This document shows, piece after piece, positions 34,876 to 47,200 of a DNA stretch of 64,000 nucleotides; the stretch's first letter is position 1, and each line of letters starts with the position of its first letter. The stretch spans positions 992,001 to 1,056,000 of the forward strand of contig JAMXSV010000018.1 in assembly GCA_027559495.1 (NCBI GenBank), given 5' to 3'. Origin of the DNA: Aurifilum marmelostoma. Lineage: Eukaryota > Ascomycota > Sordariomycetes > Diaporthales > Cryphonectriaceae. Under the pieces are notes generated by a model. That model was not told the origin of the DNA. It did not search any database and saw only the letters and a list, made by a program, of their open reading frames with translations. Position numbers and translations under genes: made by a program.

Positions 34876-35873
34876 CTAAGACCGAGTAACAAAGTCACTG
34901 TCCTTCTCAAGCCAAGTGCTAGTATCCTTCAGACCCGGGTGGATCCGCCTCAGCTCCTCAATGTCGGCATCATAGCCCTCGTCCCTGAAGAACTCCATCA
35001 TGAGACGGAAGTCCTTGCTCAGGAGAAGGATCAGCCACGCGAGGAAGCGGAATGTCGTGGGGACGCCGGAGCCCGTCTTGGCCTTGAAGACGGCCTGCAG
35101 CTGCTCAAAGTTGAGGTTGTCCCCCGCCAGAGAGATCGCCCTGCCTCTGTAGGCCTCGGGTCTGAGCAGCGCTTGGGCGGCGACAAATCCAATATCGTCG
35201 ACGGAGATGAGTTGCAGGGGCTTCTTGTCCCCCAGGTACATGCGCCAGATCGTGGGGAAGACCTTGCCGACAAAGCCTGGGACAAAGTTCTCCATGAATG
35301 CAACCGGCCGGAGGATCGTCCAGCTCATCTCGCCTGCCTGTGTGCGCTGCCTGAGGTGCTGCTCGATATGGTGCTTGGTCATAAAGTGCGGCACCTTGGT
35401 CGGGTTGCTGTCTGAGCGGGCACCGCCGCGGTCGACGGAGGCGTAGACAAAATGCTTGACGTTGTTTGCCAGGGCGGCATCGATCAGCTCTTTTCCCTGG
35501 GGCTCTTCTTTGGCCACGGCATCTGCGCCCATTGCTAACTTGATTTTTTGACCGTTAGTCTCTTGCCAGGTCGACTGGATGGGGGATTGTTTTTTTTTAA
35601 TTTCTATGAGGGTCTTACTTGGACTGCGAAAACGCCATTGATGGGCAATTTGGTCGCCTTCTTTGCATTGACGAAGATCTGGTTTGAATCGTCTAGGTTG
35701 CCCTGCACCAGCTTAATCCTGGAAGATCTCGCCTGGAGCTTTTTGGCAGAGCCGGATTGCGTGTCTCGGGTGAGAGCGAGGATTTCAAGGTCGGCGTCGG
35801 CGTCCAGGAGGGCCCTGATGACGGCTCCTCCCTGCTTGCCAGTGGCACCGAGTATGAGAACGGCTTGCGACAT
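34876..35873 (-). CDS. NmrA-like NAD(P)-binding oxidoreductase
   Basis: Exons 35873-35619 and 35538-34876 join in frame to 305 aa across a GTAAGA-AG intron. The N-terminus VLILGATGKQGGAVIRALL is a Rossmann GxxGxxG dinucleotide-binding motif typical of the NmrA/atypical short-chain dehydrogenase group, and the length fits. A second recognisable segment is NNVKHFVYASVDRGG followed by WTILRPVAFMENF, usual for this family. Members either sense the NAD(P) redox state, as NmrA does in nitrogen control, or reduce small molecules. Nothing here separates these roles, and the neighbours do not help. Confidence 0.9.
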
Positions 35874-36781
35874 TATGTATTTTGATCAGAAAGGCTGATG
35901 GGATGATCTTTTTTTTTAAAAAAAAAAATGTGAAGTTGTTATGCTTGGAATCTGAGGATTATTGTTTCTTGATGGGTTTTCTGTGTGTTGCTGTGAGTGA
36001 GCACTCCAGCAGTCTTCTTTCAACACCGTCCATGATGGCCAATATATATATACAAACAGAATTCCTAGAGCGAGACACTGAAGCTATCGACACTGACGCG
36101 ATCTCGAGGTCGAAATAATCAGATCGATAATCCACCACTAATACAGACAGGGGGGTGTTGGTGTTCTCGCGCCTCGCGAACGAGCTTGATAAGCGGCCAA
36201 GAAGTCCGGTCCAGTCCAGCGGCGCAATAGAACCCCGGTTGGCTGTTCACCCCGAAGAGCGAAGAGCTTGGGTAAGCAGCCCGTGGTAGCCAAGTGACGG
36301 ATTATCAATCGCTACTACTTAAGCCTAATTCGGCACGAGTACAATCCTCTTGTATCGTTCACGACAGAGGCGCTAATTCAAGGTTGTGGCTTAGGTGAGA
36401 TAGGCTCGACCAAGTTCTGAAGTTATTTTCAGATTAGGTTTTCCATGTAGGTATTTCCAATTGACTCTTGTCGTTTCGTAATTCCAGCCTATTTCTTAGA
36501 CAAGCTGATACGACTTCAGTCGACATTTCCAATAAGTTCGACTGGATTCTCTCGCATGTCATCTGCCACCTTTTGTGCGCGTTAACGCGGCCGTGGAGGA
36601 TGTTGCTGTTTTGGGCGATAGTATCGGCGTTGCGAAGGTGTTGGATGACTCAGAATCGTCGTTCAACTGAAATTCAGTATTCTGCCGCTTGGTCATGATA
36701 CATTCGGAGCACTAATTCTCTGGCGTCTGGTGCAAATCGACATGTACGACACACAGATGAGTAGGCGCCGTAGAGACTTGT
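35874..36781. other. Gene-free stretch
   Basis: Lies between the starts of the NmrA-like gene and the 3' end of the next minus-strand gene. It contains A/T runs near 35910-35930 and no recognisable gene. Confidence 0.5.
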
Positions 36782-37954
36782 TCAAAGACTCAAGGTTCCA
36801 TTTCCCAGCCTAATCTCCTCAATCCTCTTCCTCTCCCCCTCTGTCCCCCTCCACGTCCGACCATGCAGGTGCTTCAGACAGACCTGCCTCCCCTCTCCAG
36901 GACAATACAGCCAGCATGCCCACTTGCGCCACACCCCGTTCTTCATCTGGTTCCGCGCCCGCTGCCCGATGTGGTCTTCGATGAACGCCCCGCGCGGCAT
37001 CGCCAGCCGCGAGGGGAAGATGCGGTTTAGGTAGTGCGAGGTCGAGGCGATGTGTGTCTTGTCGTGCCAGAAGAAGAGAGGCGTCAGCGGCACGTCAACG
37101 ACCTCTGCTCCTGACGACGACGGTGGCGGTTCGAAATTCTGCTTGAGAGCAGCCGTGAGGCGCCGTAGGGCTGGATGAGGGTTGACGTGGTCCGAGTTTG
37201 CGTAGCCAAGCATTCTCACAGACGGCAGGCAGACGTATCTGACCAGAGGCAGCTCCTCGTTCTCGATGTCTTGCTGCTCGCCCTCCTCTGACGCCCGCAT
37301 AACATCCACGATCGACTCTACGGGGATGCTGGCGGCGAGACTCCAGTCGTGCTGCTGGATCCATACATACGGCGTCTCGACCAGCCTTAGCGCCGACCGC
37401 ACTGCCAGCCCAAACCCAAGGCGCTCTGCGGGCTCGATGAACGTGACCCGCCTGTCGTCTGTTCTCCAGGTTGTGAAAGCAGTGGTGTTTGGATTCTCAG
37501 GCGTGCCCCAAGATCCGAACTCGGCCCTTCCTTCCTCTGCTGTCATGGACACGACTCCATCAGGTGAGTTCACAATCCTGCCGCCGCCGAACCGCTGCAA
37601 GATGACCTTCTTGACGTTCTCCTTGTACAATGGGTACGTCGCAGCACGCTCGGCAGTCACGTGACCCTTCTTGAGGCGGTTCTCTAGGCCTACTTTCTCG
37701 TACGTGTCAAGAACAACCACCACTCTACATGCGAGCAGGACTGGGCAGTGCTGTTGAAAAGAGTCCAGGATGGTGTCGACGAGCTCCGTGGAAGGCGCCG
37801 AAGGCGTGGGCGACGTGGTGAGGACGACCGTCAGAGACTCGGATATTGATGTCGACCGGTTTTCGCACCTTGGCTGGGACATCGTCACCGCACTGCGCCT
37901 GCCACGCAGGGCCTTGTTCTCCCTCGACAGACCATGCGGACTGTCGTCCACCAT
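36782..37954 (-). CDS. Putative GT-A-like glycosyltransferase, fungal uncharacterised family
   Basis: Intronless, 390 aa from the first in-frame ATG at 37954. The frame is open to about 38100, so an upstream exon is possible; a later ATG at 37882 is an alternative start. The segment LTVVLTTSPTPSAPSTELVDTI then RVVVVLDTYEK resembles the first strands of a GT-A nucleotide-sugar fold. Further on, FGLAVRSALRLVETPYVWIQQHDW (about 181-204) sits where the metal-binding DxD region lies in GT-A enzymes, here as QQHDW. The C-terminal part holds a WRKWACWLY segment. No signal peptide or membrane segment is seen. The enzymatic role is inference from fold-like motifs. Confidence 0.7.
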   Translation of the reverse strand: MVDDSPHGLSRENKALRGRRSAVTMSQPRCENRSTSISESLTVVLTTSPTPSAPSTELVDTILDSFQQHCPVLLACRVVVVLDTYEKVGLENRLKKGHVTAERAATYPLYKENVKKVILQRFGGGRIVNSPDGVVSMTAEEGRAEFGSWGTPENPNTTAFTTWRTDDRRVTFIEPAERLGFGLAVRSALRLVETPYVWIQQHDWSLAASIPVESIVDVMRASEEGEQQDIENEELPLVRYVCLPSVRMLGYANSDHVNPHPALRRLTAALKQNFEPPPSSSGAEVVDVPLTPLFFWHDKTHIASTSHYLNRIFPSRLAMPRGAFIEDHIGQRARNQMKNGVWRKWACWLYCPGEGRQVCLKHLHGRTWRGTEGERKRIEEIRLGNGTLSL

Positions 37955-38623
37955 AGCCAGCTGGCGACCTGCTCGGTGTCTGTTGAGCAGGCGATGTCGG
38001 GCAGAGAGACTTGAGTGGGCGCTGCTGAAGGAAATCGAGCCCACAAGTGCTAAAATTTCAGCGCTTATTGGGCCCTGTCAATGTTGACTTAGGTCTTGTT
38101 AGGCTAGCCTGTCAGGGACAGTACCACCCTAGAAAAGTAAGTTTAGCGCCCTGAATTTATGACAGGGGTTTCCCCGTCGACACAGTGCACTCTTCTATTT
38201 TTCCTGCCGTGCCAGTCACAGTATGAGTAGGATATCAAAAGGAATCATGATATTCATTACATATGAGATACGACCACGTGTAGAGAAATCGTTTCAGGTC
38301 GTAAAACCTCATGTGCTATCCAAAAAGACAAGAAAAGAAGAGAAAAGAAGAGAAAAGGAAGAGAAAAGAAAGAGGAAAGAGAGAGGAAAGAGAGAGGAAA
38401 GAGAGAGGAAAGAGAGAGGAAAGAGAGAGGAAAGAGAGAGGAAAGAGAGAGGAAAGAGAGAGGAAAGAGAGAGGAAAGAGAGAGGAAAGAGAGAGGAAAG
38501 AGAGAGGAAAGAGAGAGGAAAGAGAGAGGAAAGAGAGAGGAAAGAGAGAGGAAAGAGAGAGGAAAGAGAGAGTAAAGAAAAGCAAAGAAGAGAAAGCCAT
38601 CTTCATCCTTCATCTCTCTCGTC
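37955..38623. other. Gene-free stretch with minisatellite
   Basis: It separates the GT-A-like gene from the 3' end of the ankyrin/CorA-like locus. Most of its right half is a purine-rich tandem repeat described separately. Confidence 0.6.
38374..38571. repeat. Minisatellite, 18 perfect copies of an 11-bp unit
   Basis: The unit GGAAAGAGAGA repeats 18 times without change over 198 bp. Degenerate purine sequence precedes it (38325-38373) and follows it to about 38592. Because 11 is not a multiple of 3, all three frames stay open and encode a Lys/Glu/Arg periodic peptide; these frames are artefacts of the repeat. Confidence 0.97.
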
Positions 38624-41600
38624 CTAAACCCTGGAGTCCTCACGCTTCTTTTTCGAGTGACTCAGCCTCATCTGCAACCATCTCAAGCTCTTGTCTGCAT
38701 TCTCTGTCCATTCTTCACTCTCATGCGTGTTACCCAAATCCCCGGCTGGCACAGCGTCACCTGTAGCACGAGGTTCTTTGGAGCCAGAAGACGTTTGTTT
38801 CTTCCTGTCCTTGGAAAAACTGCTAAAGAAACCACGGACTTCATTTGCAAAAAAAGCGACGAGAACTAGCGGAAGGGTGACCGCAATCGTGATGCCAACT
38901 TTTTCCTCTTCTATCAGTAATGATGAAGCCACCAAAGGCGTCCTAGTTTCAGATCGAAGGCTTGTGGGCCCATGGTAGCATATGCTTACATATCATGCTG
39001 AATGCCCACGCAGGGCTGTACGATAGATTGCCGGTGGCATCATGAGGGAAGCTGGTGACGTTCAGCTCGAAAAGTGAAGTGAGAAAGGTGATAGGCAGCT
39101 ATTGTTTCATGTGTTCAGTATATCAGCCTGTGCTCAGTTCAAATAGGGAAGAGCACTTGTAGGGGACTCACGAAGACAATAGTGACTACAGTGAAGACCA
39201 TAATAGTCCTGCCCTGTCTTGTCGTGTCCTCGGAAGCCTTACGCGCCCAGACAGCCTCAAATAAGTTAGCATTCTTTTGGCGCAGGTCGAGTAAGTGGTT
39301 GATCTGACGGTGGATTAGCACCTCTATTGAGACAAATAATAGCGCTGAGTGGTCCCCATATGGTGTCCCTCACATTGTCCTGCGTCTGCTTCGCATCATG
39401 TACTAGTTTGTCCACTTCTTGACACATCATACCGAGATTGCCGAAGGCCCGGTAGTACTTTGCTCCATCATTCAGACTCTTTTTCTCTTTCCGTCTCATA
39501 GTCACATGTCCGGTCAAGAAGTGAAACGCCTCGTTCATGATTGTCTCCTGCATGAGCAGGACTGTCTTGATGATATTTAGCTCGTCGAGGATATCCTTAA
39601 CCTCTCCAAGCAGCTCAATTTCTCCAAGAATATCACTGCTTTGGTCTTTCTTGTTTTCAGAGAACGGCTTGCCTGGTTCTTGGAGAGTATCCACGAATTT
39701 CTGGAAGAGCGTGACTTCGTTGTCGGCCTGTCTTATGTTTTAGTTCCGTCCCGGACTCTCAATTCGCACCCGGTTCACGCACGAGGCACTCACCACCTTA
39801 GCAACCTGGTCCGCAAAGATCTGGAAGATGTTTCTTCTATTGTGGTCGAGTTCCGAGCGTGTTGCGCTTTTGATGCAGATGCCAATGATCAGGGAAATCA
39901 TGTGGTAGACTGAAGACATGCCCCATAGCTTGCCCACGTCATTCCTGAGATGATCGCTGATATCCTTTCTGAGATCAATGGGGTCTGCTTTGCCTTGCTG
40001 AGAGCAGGAAGTGACTATCGTCTCTGTATGATTGAATTAGAACACAACTATTCCTCCGACAAGCATACTACGGAATGAGAGTTCCAGTCACCGTTGTCAA
40101 TGATATGTAGCCATAGCTGATCAACCATGCAAATAAGTCTTTCTCCATCATCAAGAGAAGGTGCAAGCTCTCGTTGATAACGAAGCAAGACTTGGTCCGT
40201 ATCCCGCTGGTCCGTACTATTCAGGGACCGGTAGTAAAATTGATCCAGGGTCAGTGGCACGTGCAGAGCCCGCTTTCCATTACTTCCGTATTGTTCGATT
40301 AGGCTTCTGCTGCAGAAGATGGGTCGTTCGAGGCCCTCTCGTTCTACCGGCGTTCCAATGCTTCCTCCCGCTGGGGTGCCACCCATGATGCGTTGTGACT
40401 CGGCGTAATGCTTCCTCTTGGTGAAAGTGAAGTAGGGTATCTGAAGCTTTGTCAACCTGCGTAGCAGGATATATTTTAGGAGACATGCATACGGATAGCG
40501 CAACCAGAGATCCGAGACTATCGGGGCCTGCGTCCTCGGAGATGCGAATGTACTGTCTTGATCAGCACATCTAAACCTTCCAATGTTGGGGAAGTTCGAG
40601 GGTGCGGGCCCGTACTTTGAAGAATGGCTGCGCAAAACAACCTGGACGCAGGCTAGCTTCTTTCTGTGACAGATTACCTCTAATGAACCTTTTCACTCTG
40701 TGGTATCTCTCAATCCCCGCTCGTGGGCTCTTGGCCAACTGAGAGTCAGACTCTACCTCCAGGCCGAATCCTTTGGATGAAACGTCCGAGGAACGCGCAG
40801 ACTTCACGGCTTCTTTGGTCTTAGTGTTCGTTTGATCAAAGTAGACAGACAGTGTAAGATCCTAAACTTGTGAATATTATTAGCTGCTCTCTTCCGATGG
40901 ACGTAGACATACCTCAAGCCACGTCTCCTGCAGTGTTGGAACGTAAGTATTTGGCCACCTATAGAAAGAGTCTTCACATAGGTAGAGATGACTTACATTA
41001 TTTGCCGGCAAATGAATCCATTCAAACTTCCTTCCCTCGCCAAGACGCTGCGTTTTCGCAACTGCTGACATAATTTGCCTTGCTCCGTATTCGTATATGA
41101 CGTTGTATATTGAGAATTTCGGCTTTTCGATCACACCTTTAGGGTATGTATCCAGAAGATTGATATGAAACATTCGACAGACCGGCTTGGCTCCAGACGC
41201 TGGTTGAGGTCTTGATAAAGGGGTAAGCGAAGACTGTTTGTCATGAAGAGGGGCAGGCGTCAGCCATTCCACCATCTCTATAGCTTTGAGGTCCATGTTG
41301 GTCCTCAACGCAATATCTGCAGCTCTGAGTCCAGCTTTATCTTTGATTGACAGATTTGCGCCATTTTCGATCATCAGTCGCACAAGATCCAGTCTGCAAT
41401 GCATCGCGGCCCAGTGAAGGCCTGTCCAGCCCGAGGTATCTATGCCGGCTGTTCGACCGGGATGCTTCCGCTCCAGCAGCAAAGCCACCATTTCATCGTG
41501 TAAGCCGATGGCGGCGAGCTGGACAGGCGTATTTCCTTTTTTGATGTCTTGTGACTCGTGCCACTCCTCGCAACCCAATATAAGACGAGCTATCTTCGTC

Positions 41601-42803
41601 AGGCCGTGCATGGCAGCCCAGTGCATTGCTGTTCTCCCCTCCTTGTCGATGCCGTTCGTAGAAGATCCCTCCCGGATGAGTAGCTCTGCCGTCTCTGGGT
41701 GATTTTTGGCAATAGCATAGTAAGCTGGAGTTCAGCCATGCGTTAGGTCCGACAGGAGCTGACCAACAGTATTGTTCCGCTTTGCGTATTTTATCAAACG
41801 CTTCACGACCATCGTGCACCCACCCTTTGCAGCAATATATACTAGAGAGTAGCCGCGATTGTCCTCTGTCATGAACGCTTGTTCCTTCGTCATCCGGTCC
41901 AGAATAATAAGAGCAGCTTTGTCGTGTGATTTATCGCAGGCGATAAAGACTGGCGTATACTTTGAGCATTGTGTTTCAACCATCACATCCGCTCCCCATT
42001 TCGTCAAAGCAGATATCGCCTCTTCATGACCGTGCGCAGCAGCGAAATGAAGTGCCGTCCAGCCCTGGTCTGTTTGTGCATTCATGTTGGCTGAGTACTT
42101 CTTCAAGAGGCACTCCACAACATCAACCCAGCCGCTTTGAGCTGCGATATGGAGCGGCATCCAATTCTCAAAATTCCCCTGACTTGCTAGCTCTTGATGA
42201 CCCACAAGCAAGTCCACAATGGCAAGGCAGCCAGTCCTCGCAGCCATGTGCAGCACATTGACATTGTAGCGACCTCGAACGGAGACATCTGCGCCGCATT
42301 CGACAAGCTCGCGAACAATCTGCACTTCTTCGTCTTGCTGATCATGTTCCCTCGTACAATGGCGAATAGCATGAAGCAAGATTTTCGGATCCAATGGCAG
42401 AAGTCTCCTCACAACCTGAGTCCCTTTCACAGCAGCCGCCAGAAGCAGTGGCGTCATGCCTTTTTTTATCGACAACCTGAACAACCGCGCCATGCGCCAA
42501 GAGCACGTCGATGACTTCCATGCCAGTATGCTCAGTTTCTATAGCATAGAAGAGGGCGGTACGGTCGTTGTAGTCCGTTTCGTCTACATGGGCCTTCCGC
42601 AGGAGCGCTTCCATCATGTCCACCCGGCCAAGCTTTGTGGCCAACTGCAGTGCACTCAACCCGCGGGGTCCTTTCTCGTCCACCCCATCAGCGTCTTCAA
42701 TATCTACAAAGCGTTGAACTGCTGACAAGTCTCCCCGCCTGACGAGCCGAATGACCTGTGGCTCTGTTGGGTCTGTGTCATAAGGATATGGGGCCGAGCC
42801 CAT
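38624..42803 (-). pseudogene. Ankyrin-repeat protein with C-terminal CorA-like membrane domain, disrupted
   Basis: The locus starts at ATG 42803 (MGSAPYPYDTDPTEPQ) and encodes about a dozen ankyrin repeats down to about 41260. It continues with a fungal linker (FEWIHLPANN near 41010), a helical CorA-like cytosolic region (PYFTFTKRKHYAESQR, ALHVPLTLDQFYYRS, ICMVDQLWLHIIDN; 40440-40095), a coiled region (39270-39900) and two C-terminal membrane segments (IMVFTVVTIVFLPITFLTSLF and VGITIAVTLPLVLVAFF). At least six introns are needed in the second half; several are clear, such as one with a CATACAG acceptor near 40023. Two lesions hit the ankyrin half: an extra base in an A7 run (42461-42467) and a TGA stop at 41734-41732 inside a repeat, after which the same frame continues. 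The loop after the first membrane segment reads FELN, not GMN. It is a pseudogene, or an intact gene with sequence errors; a downstream start making only the second half is possible. Confidence 0.8.
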
Positions 42804-44206
42804 GTTAGTATGCGTAAATTCACATCTGAGGAAGTAAAGAAAGCACAGCCTTACGGAAATGGTCCGGTACACGCGAGGCAGGCTTTCTGCGGTCCATTGA
42901 TGCCAGTTACATACGGGATGATGAATGCAATGCGACAATGTTGAAGCAACAGTAAAGCAGATGCAAGCTTGGGTTCACAATTGTAGATCAAATGAACAAT
43001 AAGATATGGGACAGGAAGATGACTGTGAGAACTCTGCATTTCTTAAGTATTTGACTTCCGAGGAGGCGCACTCTACTCTCACTGTTGCGTTGCATTCGGC
43101 GCCAAGAAAGAAAAATATCCATTCAGGTACATATACATACTTCCCATGATTAGTTTATATGTTCCAATTCCTCAGCACTGGTTTAAGTACAATCTGCTGT
43201 TCTCTAGGACTCATGTGAAACAACTTCTTGCATCTCACCCACATCTGGACAGTGCAGATGACTTTGAGTTGATAGTTGGGATGCTGATTACCACCGACGC
43301 GGTAGACGGTCCTCCCCTATCTTGACATGATTCACTTGGTAATCAATCTATTGGCACGAAGGTGCATGGAGGTGCATGCAGCACAGTAAGACTGGTCTTG
43401 AGGACCTCGTCAGAATCAGCTGATACAAGAACCTTTGAGGTCGTTTGTAGTGAGAATTTTGTCCTTATCCATCCACTTAGCTCGGGACACATCGCAAAAG
43501 CACCCTTCCATGGTTGCATTATGGTCAGCAGCCACCGGAAACCCCTCATTACGATGAGCGTGGCGTCCTACTAATTAATCCTTTTCAAGAAGGTCAGGAA
43601 AGGGCGTGTGGCAGTGCTAGTGATCCGAGAGCCTGCAGAGGCTACAATGATAAGCCTCGTCTGTGTCAGCTGGATTTCGTCTTGGAGCCTGCCTCTCCTT
43701 CCGACCATAATGAAGGTGTCAAGAATAACTAGATACTTCGATACTGAGGTCTGTACAGTACTAGGGATAGCGTGTGCCTTGCATTTTGTTCAGTGCTCTT
43801 CAGACATCGTTCACCTGTGGGAGAGTCTCGGAAGTTGCTTGATCAGTCCCTATGTACGGATAGTTTTCGAGGGTTGATAATTAAATGACTGTAAGTACGT
43901 TGGAAGGGCGCCCCTCCTAAATACCCTCAGCCAGCCGGCACTTCATCTTCTTGCACCTCTGTCATTTGTAGACGAAGTACCCTGTAAGTAGGATCGTCGC
44001 AACCAGGAGTTGCTTCTCGTGAATCAATACCTAGTAGCAACCATAGTGACTAGAAACGTGGAGAAACAATTGACCTGTGCCGAGAAGGTCTCTCCAGCAT
44101 CTGCAATGTCAATGATACTGCCAAGATGAATTTATAGCCTCCTCTAGTGATGCTCTATATTCTTGACTATTCCAAAGGCTCAACACAAGTGCTTATTCTA
44201 TCGTAC
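42804..44206. other. Gene-free stretch
   Basis: About 1.4 kb between the ankyrin locus start and the 3' end of the NRPS-like gene. Nothing recognisable on either strand. Confidence 0.5.
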
Positions 44207-47200
44207 CTAAACCTTGGTCTTCCAAGGCCCCGAGAGAAACTGATCCACAAACTTCTTGACAAACTCCTGATCCAACAATGGAGGGTCAGCCAGAGCCCGG
44301 GAAAGGCTCCGTGCATTCTCAGTAACATATCGTTTCGACGGCGCAAAACTGTCCTTATCATACTTGCTGGCAAAAAAGTCCACCAGCCTGATAGGAGGAT
44401 TGACGATCGGGTCCGGATTCGACGCCCTCAGCCTACGGATCCACTCCTTGGGCTCAACCTCGTCAAACCGCAGCCCGGCGCCACGAAGAGCCGGCAGCAG
44501 GTCATCCGTCCAGCTGAACACGCGGTGGTTGGCCACGTTCGCAAAGAGGCTACCACCCTCGGACAGGGAGATCTCAGCTACGCCCTGCGCCACGACGTCG
44601 ACGGGCAGCCATGATGGCTCCTCCTTGAGCCTGGGCAGGGCACCCACCGTCAGCGCCGTCTGCATGCACATGACGACGCCCTCGGTGGCGTTCCACACGC
44701 CGTGCACCGTGTCTGCCACAATCTGTCCGATTCGCAGCACACGCACAGGAATCCCTGCCTTTTCTCCCGCGCGCGCGCAGATGGCCTCCGCCACGGACTT
44801 GGACTGGGCGTAACCCATCCCCTGAGCCCATTCGGGTTTGGGCTCGGCCTCGGGTACGGGACCGTCGGTGTCTGGGTGGCGGACTACTGCGCTGACGGAG
44901 GAGCAGAAGTTGAAGGAGGGGGAGGCGGGGGCTCGCTGACACAGGGTGATGAGGTTCTTGACGCCTGCTAAGCTGTCCTGGAAGGTGGAGAGCTTGATGT
45001 TGAAGTTGACGGGCCAGGCCGAGTGGATTACGGCGCGCAGACCGGAGCACAACTCTTGGTAGGTGGACTCGTCGAGCCCAAGGTCTTCCCTGGATAGATC
45101 ACAGGGGAGAGAGATGATTTTCCCACGTTGATCCGGTGACAGGCTGTCATACACCTTGCGCTGGGTCATGGATTCTGCGGTACGTTTTGCTGCATTGTCG
45201 CTGTCGGTGGCGCGGACCAGACAGTAGACTCGCTTGATAGAAGTGTCTCCGACAAGCTTTGCGACGAGATGGGCGCCCAGCGAACCAGTGGATCCAGTTA
45301 CAAGAACGAAACCACCGTCATTGGCGTCCGATTTGGGTACGCGTTTGGCTTCAGAGGTAAAGTTGCTGTACTTCTTGACAAGCTCTCGCATCTCAGCCTC
45401 TATGTCCTGGGTCTCTGCATCACCCGTGCCGAGCAGGTACGCAGACAGTTCCCTGACAGACGGATGCTCAAAGACGACATTCTGTGTAAGCTTTCTTGTC
45501 GTCTTGACCGACTTGAGCAGCTCAGCCCGGATCTGGATTGCGCGCAGAGAGTCGACTCCAAGGGCAAAGAAATTAGTGTCGTCGTCGAATTCCACGCTTG
45601 TCTGAGCACTACTGGCTAAACCTCTCGAGATAAGGCCTCGCAGGAATTCTCGGAGGTCCTCATCAGACATTTCCTTCGCATGCGCACTCGAGGCATTGGA
45701 GTTGGCATAGGCAGTCTCTATCTCCTTGGCAAAGGTCTTGTAAAAGGCCTGGCGGATGATGCTCCCCTTGTCGGTTGTCGGGTACGCCACATCGTGCGGC
45801 AGAATAACACACATCTCCTTGGAGAGCTGGGCAAAAGCATCATTCTCTGCCTGCGTAGCATCCACCACGTCCCAGATCTCATTGAGGATCTGTTCCGATG
45901 TGAGACCCTTCGTCGCTGCTGAAGGGATGACGAGCAGTCCGAGGTAAGGCTGCTGCGCGCCAAACACGACCGCCTCCGTCACGAGCTTGGAGGACCTGAT
46001 CTTGCCCTCGGTCACGACCGGGTTGAACTTCTCGCCGTTCACGAGCACGATGGTGTCGTCCTGGCGGGCAATGTACTTCCACGCACGCGGGATCGTCGGG
46101 TGCGGCTCGAAGAGGTCCTTTGTACGGTACGAGCCGTCATCCATGTTTGTGGCCGTCTTGGCTGGCCAGCCTTGTTTCACGCAGCATTCAAAGAGGCCTG
46201 AGCCCTGAGGAAGCCAGAACAGGTAGGGGGCCAGCCTGTCGTGCTCGCGGACGTAGTTCCAGGCCTTGTCGCCTGGTGGCCGGAAGGACGTCATGAGCTG
46301 CCCAACCTCGGTTCTAAAGGGTTATTGCTCGTCAGTCGTTATTGAGACAACCCGAATAAATAAGGGTTAGATATCAGAGACTCACGCTCCATAGTGGCTG
46401 ACAAGGTTCACCCCGTTGTCCACAAGCAGATTCCCTAGGTCATCAGGACAAGCCGACCCGCCATACATGACAACCTTGAGCGCCGCCAGGATGCTCATGC
46501 CCTCGTCGCTCTCCGCCAGGAGCTTGAGCGCATATGGCACGCCGTAGAAGATCTCGAACCTGTGGGCGCGCATGACGCTGACGAGGGCATCGCTCGTGAG
46601 CGGCAGGTCGGCGTTGAAGAGGTGGATCTGCTTGCGGGACCACACGGCGCGGAACAAGTTGCAGATGCCGTGGTTGTGGTAGAGCGGGAGGGTGATGAAT
46701 GCTTTCATGTCGGGGTTGACGGCGAAGTTGGACAGGGCGGCGCTTTGTTTCTGGTAGATGGCCTTGGGCACACCCGTTGAGCCTGTTGTTGTCGTATCAG
46801 CGATCATCATTCATCGTTTTCTCGTCCATTAACAACACTACTACGAGATCATAGTATAAAATTCATGCTTACCACTCGAATGAATAATATAGAGAATCCC
46901 ATTCGTCTCCACCTCCACATCCAGCGCCGCATCCAGCCGCGTGTCCACATGCACAGCAACCGGGAACTCAAACACATCCCGCGTGGGCATGTCCAACACC
47001 TTCAGCCCGTCCCGCATCTTCCCCACCGCCAGAGCCGTCTCGAGGTACCGCGAGTCCGCAATCAGGAACGACGTCCCTGTGGCCTCGAGCAGAGACTCGA
47101 TCGCAGGCGGCGGGATCCGGATCGACAGGAACAGCACCGTGTGCCCGGCCTTGAACAGCGCCAGCAGCGTGATCAGGTACTCCAGATTCGACGGGCCGAG

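Noticed and set aside
38223..38766. Lys/Glu/Arg-rich periodic open frames over the purine repeat
   Set aside because: An 11-bp tandem unit leaves all frames open, so the peptides are by-products of the minisatellite.
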